DNA of 10,257 bases, taken from the NCBI GenBank assembly GCA_031261245.1, contig JAISKU010000083.1:1-10257 (forward strand), read 5' to 3'. How positions within the stretch are numbered: the first letter of the stretch is position 1; each line of letters begins with the position of its first letter. Both the position numbers and the translations under genes were made by a program. This document shows, one piece after another, positions 5,417 through 10,257 of this stretch. Source of the DNA: Oscillospiraceae bacterium. Its GTDB lineage: Bacteria; Bacillota; Clostridia; Oscillospirales; Oscillospiraceae. A model generated the notes under the pieces. That model did not search any database and was not told the DNA's origin. It saw only the letters and a list, made by a program, of their open reading frames with translations.

Positions 5417-6457
5417 ATGAGTGAGCTTGAGCGGAACGGGAAATTCAGCTACAGAATCAAATTTGTCGTGCTTGCCGCCGCCTTTGTCGCGGTGTTTTTC
5501 GGCTCGTTCATATTCGGGCGCTACGCCGTGGGATTTACCGACCTCGTGAAAATCCTCGCAAACCGTCTGCCGTTCGTCAAAATCGAGCAGACGTGGACGG
5601 ACGCGGCGGAGACGGTCGCGATAAACGTGCGAATGCCGCGCATAATCGCGGCGGCGGTAATCGGCGCGGCGCTGTCCACGGCGGGGGCGTCTTATCAGGG
5701 CATGTTCCGTAACCCGATGGTGTCGCCCGACATTCTCGGGGCGTCCACGGGCGCGGGCTTCGGCGCGGCGATCGGGATACTGATGGGCTTCAACTACGTC
5801 GGGATCACGATCTCCTCGTTCGGCCTCGGCCTCGCGGCGGTGTTCCTCGCGTATGTCATAAGCCGCGCGAGCAGACTTAACGGCACGCTGTCAATGGTGC
5901 TCGCGGGGATAATGGTGAGCTCGCTTTTCTCCGCCGGGACGTCGTTTATCAAGCTCATCGCGGACACGCAGAATCAGCTGCCCGCGATTACATACTGGCT
6001 GATGGGCTCGCTCAACTCCATAAAGGGCAGCGACGCGCTGTTCGTGTCCGTCGTCGTCGCGGTCGGGCTGATACCGCTGATTCTGCTCAAGTGGAGGATC
6101 AACCTGCTGACCGTGAGTGAGGACGAGGCGAAAAGCCTGGGCATAAACACGGGGCGGCTGCGCTTCGTCGTAATAATCTGCGCGACGCTCGTGACCGCGG
6201 CGGCGGTGTCGGTGAGCGGCATGATAGGGTGGGTCGGGCTCGTGATTCCGCATTTCTGCCGCCTGCTTTTCGGGTACGACTACAGGCGGATAATTCCCTC
6301 GTCCATACTCCTCGGCGGGGCGTTCATGATGGTCGTGGACAACCTCGCGCGGACGGTGACGACGGGCGAGCTGCCGCTCGGCGTGCTGACGGCGTTCGTG
6401 GGCGCGCCCGTGTTCGTCTGGCTGATACTGAGAGGGGGCGCCTCCGATGAAAATTGA
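5417..6457 (+). CDS. FecCD-family ABC permease
   Basis: A 346-residue polytopic permease, the usual length for BtuC/FhuB/FecD-type subunits, with about nine to ten membrane helices. Family marks: RMPRIIAAAVIGAALSTAGASYQG, with the segment RNPMVSPDILGASTGAGFGA corresponding to the NPLA-P-LG---GA motif, then the ATPase-contact loop region EDEAKSLGINTGRLR, GMIGWVGLVIPH, and the terminal GELPLGVLTAFVGAPVFVWLIL. I chose ATG 5417 because GGGGG at 5405-5409 stands 7 bases upstream; a TTG two codons earlier is less likely. It overlaps the ATPase gene by 11 bases. Two copies would form the channel that takes substrate from the lipoprotein encoded divergently. Confidence 0.95.
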   Translation: MSELERNGKFSYRIKFVVLAAAFVAVFFGSFIFGRYAVGFTDLVKILANRLPFVKIEQTWTDAAETVAINVRMPRIIAAAVIGAALSTAGASYQGMFRNPMVSPDILGASTGAGFGAAIGILMGFNYVGITISSFGLGLAAVFLAYVISRASRLNGTLSMVLAGIMVSSLFSAGTSFIKLIADTQNQLPAITYWLMGSLNSIKGSDALFVSVVVAVGLIPLILLKWRINLLTVSEDEAKSLGINTGRLRFVVIICATLVTAAAVSVSGMIGWVGLVIPHFCRLLFGYDYRRIIPSSILLGGAFMMVVDNLARTVTTGELPLGVLTAFVGAPVFVWLILRGGASDEN

Positions 6458-7238
6458 GGTAGAGGGCCTCGAATTTTCCTACAAGGAGCACGCCGTGCTG
6501 CGCGGGCTCGATTTCTCGGCGGAGGGCGGCGACGTGGTGGCCGTGCTCGGCCCGAACGGAGTGGGGAAGAGCACGCTTTTCCGATGTCTGCTCGGTTTTC
6601 TGCATCCGCAGAAGGGCGGGATACGCATTGACGGGCGCGATATCCGGACGATGAGCAGTGCGGAGACGGCGCGGTGCATTGCGTACATTCCGCAGAGCGT
6701 GTCGCCCGCGTTCAACTACACGGTGCAGGACACGGTGCTCATGGGTTTGACAAATCAGCTCGGGACGTTTCAGTCGCCGAGGAGCGGGGACGTGAGGAAG
6801 GTCGTCGAGGTGCTCGACAGTCTCGGAATCGCGCATCTGCGGCACCGCGGCTGCGGGCAGATCTCCGGCGGGGAGAGGCAGCTGACGCTGCTCGCCCGGG
6901 CGCTCATTCAAAATGCCGGGATTCTCGTGATGGACGAGCCGACGGCGAACCTCGACTACGGCAACAGCTGGCGCGTCATGGAGCGGATCGCCGACCTCGC
7001 GCGCGGCGGCTACACCGTGATATTCTCCACGCACGACCCGAACCACGCGTTCATGCACGCGAACCGCGTGCTCGTCCTCAAGGACGGCGGCGCGCTCGCC
7101 GTCGGCGCCCCGCGCGAGGTGCTGACCGAAGGCGTGCTCTCGCGGCTGTACAACATCAACGTGCTGATACGCCGGGTGCCGTATAACGGCGGTGAGGCGA
7201 CGATTTCACTGCCCGCGGGCGCGGCAAATTCTGATTGA
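6447..7238 (+). CDS. ABC importer ATPase (FepC/BtuD-like)
   Basis: A 263-residue nucleotide-binding subunit of an iron-chelate/cobalamin-type importer. It has all key motifs: Walker A GPNGVGKST (35-43), Q-loop YIPQS (Gln83), signature ISGGE (139-143), Walker B ILVMDEPTANLD (159-170 with Glu164) and H-loop STHD (His196). The signature starts with Ile rather than Leu, a tolerated variant. The start ATG lies inside the end of the permease gene, with GAGAGGGGG 8 bases upstream, so the pair is translationally coupled. Homodimers would power the FecCD-like permease. The stop codon lies within the -35 element of the following promoter. Confidence 0.95.
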   Translation: MKIEVEGLEFSYKEHAVLRGLDFSAEGGDVVAVLGPNGVGKSTLFRCLLGFLHPQKGGIRIDGRDIRTMSSAETARCIAYIPQSVSPAFNYTVQDTVLMGLTNQLGTFQSPRSGDVRKVVEVLDSLGIAHLRHRGCGQISGGERQLTLLARALIQNAGILVMDEPTANLDYGNSWRVMERIADLARGGYTVIFSTHDPNHAFMHANRVLVLKDGGALAVGAPREVLTEGVLSRLYNINVLIRRVPYNGGEATISLPAGAANSD

Positions 7239-7263
7239 CAAGCCATAATTTGCGTGATATTAT
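7235..7263 (+). promoter_or_regulatory. Promoter for leader RNA and GLUG surface protein
   Basis: TTGACA (7235-7240) overlaps the ATPase stop codon. A 17-base spacer follows, then TATTAT (7258-7263). Transcription would start near 7270. The geometry equals that of the promoter at 983-1011. Confidence 0.78.
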
Positions 7264-7269
7264 AAATAT

Positions 7270-7460
7270 AACTAAATATTCTCCAAGCTTGCAGGCCTAA
7301 AGGATAACTCCCACGGAGTGCAAGCCTGAGTTGTAAAAACTCACACAGGTTGTCGCCGAAAGGTACCGCCGTCACGAATTTTGAGAAGGAGACCGACAGA
7401 CGCCTTGTATTAATGGGCTTATAGCGGTGTTCTTCTGTGAAGAACACCGCTTTGCTTTGC
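7270..7460 (+). promoter_or_regulatory. Structured leader RNA, unclassified (candidate riboswitch or small RNA)
   Basis: About 190 bases lie between the promoter and the end of a terminator. Visible pairings: GCTTGC 7287-7292 with GCAAGC 7320-7325, enclosing ACTCC 7307-7311 with GGAGT 7315-7319; and TGAGTT 7327-7332 with AACTCA 7338-7343. CAGGC 7292-7296 can instead pair with GCCTG 7324-7328, so two folds compete. Two short loop-like stretches, GCCTAAAGG (7296-7303) and GCCGAAAGG (7356-7363), differ at one base. No coding frame of note is present. I did not recognise the B12 box, T-box, c-di-GMP, TPP or SAM signatures. The element lies at the 5' end of a large surface-protein gene, a common place for cis-acting RNAs. 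Confidence 0.5.
7423..7458 (+). terminator. Intrinsic terminator of the leader RNA
   Basis: A perfect 13-bp stem (7423-7435 with 7439-7451, loop TGT) is followed by TTGCTTT. The T-run is short and broken by G and C. It lies 34 bases before the GLUG protein start, so it could act as a regulated terminator or as the end of a small RNA. Confidence 0.75.
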
Positions 7461-7492
7461 AAAAAATCGGGTCTTGAAAGGTTGCTTTTGAA

Positions 7493-10257
7493 ATGAAAAA
7501 ACTGAAATCACGCAGATTTTCGGCGCTTGTATTGGTTTTTGCGATGCTTTTGAGCTTTGCCGCCGCGTTTCCGGTTCCCGACGCGCTCGCGGCGGGGGCG
7601 TGGGACGGCACGGTGGATATAAGCTGGTACGACCCGGCGAAAACGGAGTTCGATATCGACACCCCGGCGAAGCTCGCGGGACTCGCGGCGCTTATAAACG
7701 GGAGGGCGGATCCCGACGCGCCGCAGATTATCGGGGATAAGTCATACCTCGTGAGCGTTGAATATCCGGACACCGTGCTCGTGGGCGCTGGCGGCGGGAA
7801 CGTCAGCGACACGGTGTACGGCAGCAAGGTGGATTTCGCGTACAAGACCGTGCGGCTGACTGCCGACCTCGACATGGGCGGCGTGTACAAGAACGGCGTG
7901 TGGTCGGGCCCGAACTGGACGCCGATAGGCGGGAAGTACCCGCTGAAGCCGTCGGTTGTGAAGGGCGACTGCCTCGTTCTCGACACGCGGTTTAACGGCG
8001 TGCTCGACGGGCAGGGGCACACGGTGCGCAATATCTTCTGCGACCGCTACGCCGAGAAGGGCTTTCCGTACAGCATGGCAGTCGGGCTCGTCGGGTTCCT
8101 CGGTGGTAAAAGGGACGACGACCACGGCGCGGCCGCAATTCAATTTACAGGCGGCTGGCAGCCGTCGGTGAAGAATGTAATCGTCGGAAGCGGCTACATA
8201 TACGGGCGGCGCATGGTCGGCGGCGTGGTCGGGCGCGTCGGCGAGACGTCGAACGGCATTGTGGTCGAGAACTGCGCGAATTTTGCCGATGTGCACAACA
8301 CCGATTCCAAGGGGATCGGCGGCATCGTCGGCTCCGGCTGGGGCGACGGAGTGATACGCAACTGCTACAACGCAGGCTCCGTCACCACGACGTACACATG
8401 TCCGGCGGGCGGAATCTGCGGCAGCAACGGCGGACTGAATATCTACAACTGCTACAACACTGGCACGATAGATTCCCTCGGACAGAAGCGTGGGCGCGGC
8501 ATCGGCGGGCACGACTCGGGCGAGTACACGGTGGGCAACTGCTACTATCTCGACGGCTGCGACGACGACCCGGCCTCGGGCGGCTGGTACACGGGCACAA
8601 ACAGGAAGATCAAGGTGGACGTCAAGGCGCTTACGGCGCAGCAGATGAGGGAGACGGCGTTTATCGACAGCCTCAACGCCTCCGGCACCGCATTTGTCGC
8701 GGACAGTGCGGGGATTAACGGCGGGTATCCGGTGCTGTTCTTTCAGGCGAAGGGCTACGGCGCGGCGGCGAGCTTCACCGTGACAGTAAAGCAGCCGTCC
8801 GAGGGCGGCAAAATCTCCGCCGACCGCACGGGCGCGGTCGCCGCGGGGCAGACGGTCGCGCTCTCCGCCGTTGCGGACGCGGGCTGGACGCTCAAATACT
8901 TCACGCTCGACGGAAAAACGCTCGACGCGGATTTCTTCACCGTGAGCCGCGACAGCGCGGTGAGCGCGGTGTTCTACAAGCTCAGGCAGGTGAAGGTCAC
9001 GCTACCCGTGAGCGAGGACAGCTATTTGTCCTTTTCCGAGACGGGGTACGAGCCGGCAAACGGCAGGATGGAGTACGTCTCCGGCAGGGCGCTCTACAGC
9101 GGCGACACGCTGTCAGAGGAGAACGTCATAAGTGTGAGGACGATTCCGTACAGGGGCGCGACTCCGGCGAATCCCAATCTGGAGTACACCGGCGGCTACG
9201 ACATTTCCGCGACGAACGCCGTGAAGAACCCCGACGGGACGTTTACGGTCACGGGCGGCGGCGACGTGGTGTTCACGGCGGCGCAGAGCACGGGCAAAAA
9301 ATCGTGGCTCTCCGCCGCGGAGACGGGCTGGTTCACCGGAGAGAGCGATGCGTATACGCTCACCTCGGCGGCGCAGCTCGCGGGGCTGGCGTACCTCGTG
9401 AACGTCGAGGGCGTCGCGTTCGAGGGCGTGACAATTCTCCTCGGGAGCGACATATCGCTCGCGAACACAGACGGGACGGGCGGCACGCGAATCTGGGAGG
9501 CGTGCGGCAGGAACGTTTCAAGGCATTTTTCCGGGACGTTTGACGGGCGCGGGTACAGCGTCTACGACATGACGGCGTACAGCGGCGGCAGCTACGCCGG
9601 GCTGTTCGGCTACTGCGTCGGCGCGACGATAAAGAACGTCACGGTGCGCGGCACGGTGACGGGCGAGTCCTCGATGGCGTTCGCGGCGGGGATCGTCTCC
9701 TACGCGTCCGCGAGCACGGTTGAAAACTGCGTAAACCGCGCCGTGATCACCGCCTCCGGCACGGGCGCGGCGGGAATCGCCGCGTACATCTGCGACGGCA
9801 CGGCGGTTACGGGCTGCGTCAACCGCGCGGCGGTCAGCGGCACCTCCGGCGTCGGCGGAATTGTGGGGATATGCTACTCTTCGGGCGACGCGATTGCGGA
9901 TTGCCGCAACTACGGCGCGATAACAGCCACCGGCGACAACAGCTACGGCAGCGGCGGCATCGCGGGGCAGCTCGCGGGGAGCATGACCGCCTGCGGCAAC
10001 TTCGCGGCGGTGACGAGCGCCGACAGATACACCGGCGGTTTGGCGGGATACACGTCGTCGCGGCTAAACTCGAAAATCACCGACAGCGTGAGCACCGGCG
10101 GCGTGTCGTCGTCGAGCGCGAATCGGCTCGCGGCAGCCGGCGGCGCGGTCGGCTACGCGCAGTATCTGACGACGCAGAACGTCTCCGCCACCGGCGCGGT
10201 GAGCGCGGGCGCGGGCTTCAATTCAGAGTATAAGGGCGGCGCGATTGGCCGCGCGGG
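7493..10257 (+). CDS. Large secreted GLUG-repeat beta-helix surface protein (3' end outside window)
   Basis: At least 921 residues are open to the window edge with no stop codon. Visible parts: signal peptide 1-34 (MKKLKSRRF, hydrophobic core, ALAA cleavage); a first module from about 50 to 420, with AKLAGLAALIN, FNGVLDGQGHTVRNIF, GLVGFLGG and repeats of the GLUG kind (GGIVGSGWGDGVIRNCYNAGSV, split over several turns); a Bacterial-repeat/InlB-B-like domain at about 427-497 (FTVTVKQPSEGGKISADRTGAV, ending AVFYK); then a second module from about 600 that repeats the first (AQLAGLAYLVN, FSGTFDGRGYSVYDM, AGLFGYC) with at least six turns of an NC-N-G-GGI-G pattern. Such proteins form parallel beta-helices on the cell surface, often for adhesion or ligand binding. 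GAAAGG (7476-7481) lies 11 bases before the ATG. It follows the importer genes but has its own promoter, so a link to the importer is only suggested. Function and anchor are unknown because the C-terminus is missing. Confidence 0.9.
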   Translation, partial: MKKLKSRRFSALVLVFAMLLSFAAAFPVPDALAAGAWDGTVDISWYDPAKTEFDIDTPAKLAGLAALINGRADPDAPQIIGDKSYLVSVEYPDTVLVGAGGGNVSDTVYGSKVDFAYKTVRLTADLDMGGVYKNGVWSGPNWTPIGGKYPLKPSVVKGDCLVLDTRFNGVLDGQGHTVRNIFCDRYAEKGFPYSMAVGLVGFLGGKRDDDHGAAAIQFTGGWQPSVKNVIVGSGYIYGRRMVGGVVGRVGETSNGIVVENCANFADVHNTDSKGIGGIVGSGWGDGVIRNCYNAGSVTTTYTCPAGGICGSNGGLNIYNCYNTGTIDSLGQKRGRGIGGHDSGEYTVGNCYYLDGCDDDPASGGWYTGTNRKIKVDVKALTAQQMRETAFIDSLNASGTAFVADSAGINGGYPVLFFQAKGYGAAASFTVTVKQPSEGGKISADRTGAVAAGQTVALSAVADAGWTLKYFTLDGKTLDADFFTVSRDSAVSAVFYKLRQVKVTLPVSEDSYLSFSETGYEPANGRMEYVSGRALYSGDTLSEENVISVRTIPYRGATPANPNLEYTGGYDISATNAVKNPDGTFTVTGGGDVVFTAAQSTGKKSWLSAAETGWFTGESDAYTLTSAAQLAGLAYLVNVEGVAFEGVTILLGSDISLANTDGTGGTRIWEACGRNVSRHFSGTFDGRGYSVYDMTAYSGGSYAGLFGYCVGATIKNVTVRGTVTGESSMAFAAGIVSYASASTVENCVNRAVITASGTGAAGIAAYICDGTAVTGCVNRAAVSGTSGVGGIVGICYSSGDAIADCRNYGAITATGDNSYGSGGIAGQLAGSMTACGNFAAVTSADRYTGGLAGYTSSRLNSKITDSVSTGGVSSSSANRLAAAGGAVGYAQYLTTQNVSATGAVSAGAGFNSEYKGGAIGRA

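Noticed and set aside
6324..7058. A long minus-strand open frame (244 codons) opposite the permease end and the ATPase
   Set aside because: It is rich in Arg, His, Pro and Ala with no recognisable motif, and it lies antisense to two well-identified genes. It is a by-product of the GC-rich codon use.
7361..7372. GGTACCGCC as a possible T-box core
   Set aside because: The T-box core AGGGTGGNACCGCG is not complete, no specifier or stem I is visible, and the downstream gene is a surface protein rather than a tRNA-related or amino-acid gene.
7384..7404. GGAGACC as part of a cobalamin (B12-box) riboswitch
   Set aside because: The full B12 box and the GCCACTG element are absent, so only a 7-base chance match remains.
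8200..10230. Regularly spaced similar segments as a CRISPR or DNA repeat array
   Set aside because: The similarity is at protein level (GLUG turns) with varied codons; there are no identical DNA repeats with unique spacers.

Overview
The window looks like a chromosome segment of a GC-rich Firmicute, most likely from the class Clostridia. Evidence: near-consensus TTGACA-17-TATAAT type promoters inside AT-rich gaps, AGGAGG-like ribosome binding sites, hairpin-plus-T-run terminators, a lipoprotein-anchored solute-binding protein, and surface proteins with Ig-like and GLUG-type repeats. Nothing in the window shows an outer membrane. The species cannot be named from this sequence.

Layout, left to right. 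(1) 1-969, + strand: the 3' part of tsaD (tRNA threonylcarbamoyladenosine synthesis), cut by the window edge. (2) 983-1704, + strand: a strong promoter, a structured leader containing a 15-codon ORF, an intrinsic terminator, then a GNAT acetyltransferase. The arrangement looks like attenuation control. (3) 1723-1760: a terminator shared with the opposite strand. (4) 5285 down to 1768, - strand: a tight operon of a lipoprotein solute-binding protein, a membrane-anchored surface protein (molybdopterin-oxidoreductase-like fold, Ig-like domain, Gly/Ser linker, C-terminal membrane helix), an ExbB/TolQ/MotA-family channel subunit and a small ExbD-like (DUF2149-like) subunit. (5) 5286-5416: a divergent promoter region with a perfect inverted repeat. 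(6) 5417-7238, + strand: the FecCD-family permease and ATPase that complete the ABC importer. (7) 7235-7470: another promoter, structured RNA and terminator. (8) 7493 to the end, + strand: a large secreted beta-helix (GLUG-repeat) surface protein, still open at the window edge.

The most interesting unit is regions 4 to 6. A complete siderophore/heme/cobalamin-class importer is split over two divergent transcripts, and its binding-protein gene is translationally coupled to a surface protein; a proton-channel pair follows in the same operon. This suggests, as inference, that a proton-motive-force module energises a surface capture protein that hands ligand to the ABC importer: a TonB-like arrangement in a bacterium without an evident outer membrane. 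The ligand is not determined by the sequence. The two leader RNAs (987-1205 and 7270-7460) have the same promoter-structure-terminator-gene layout; neither was recognised as a known riboswitch class by eye.
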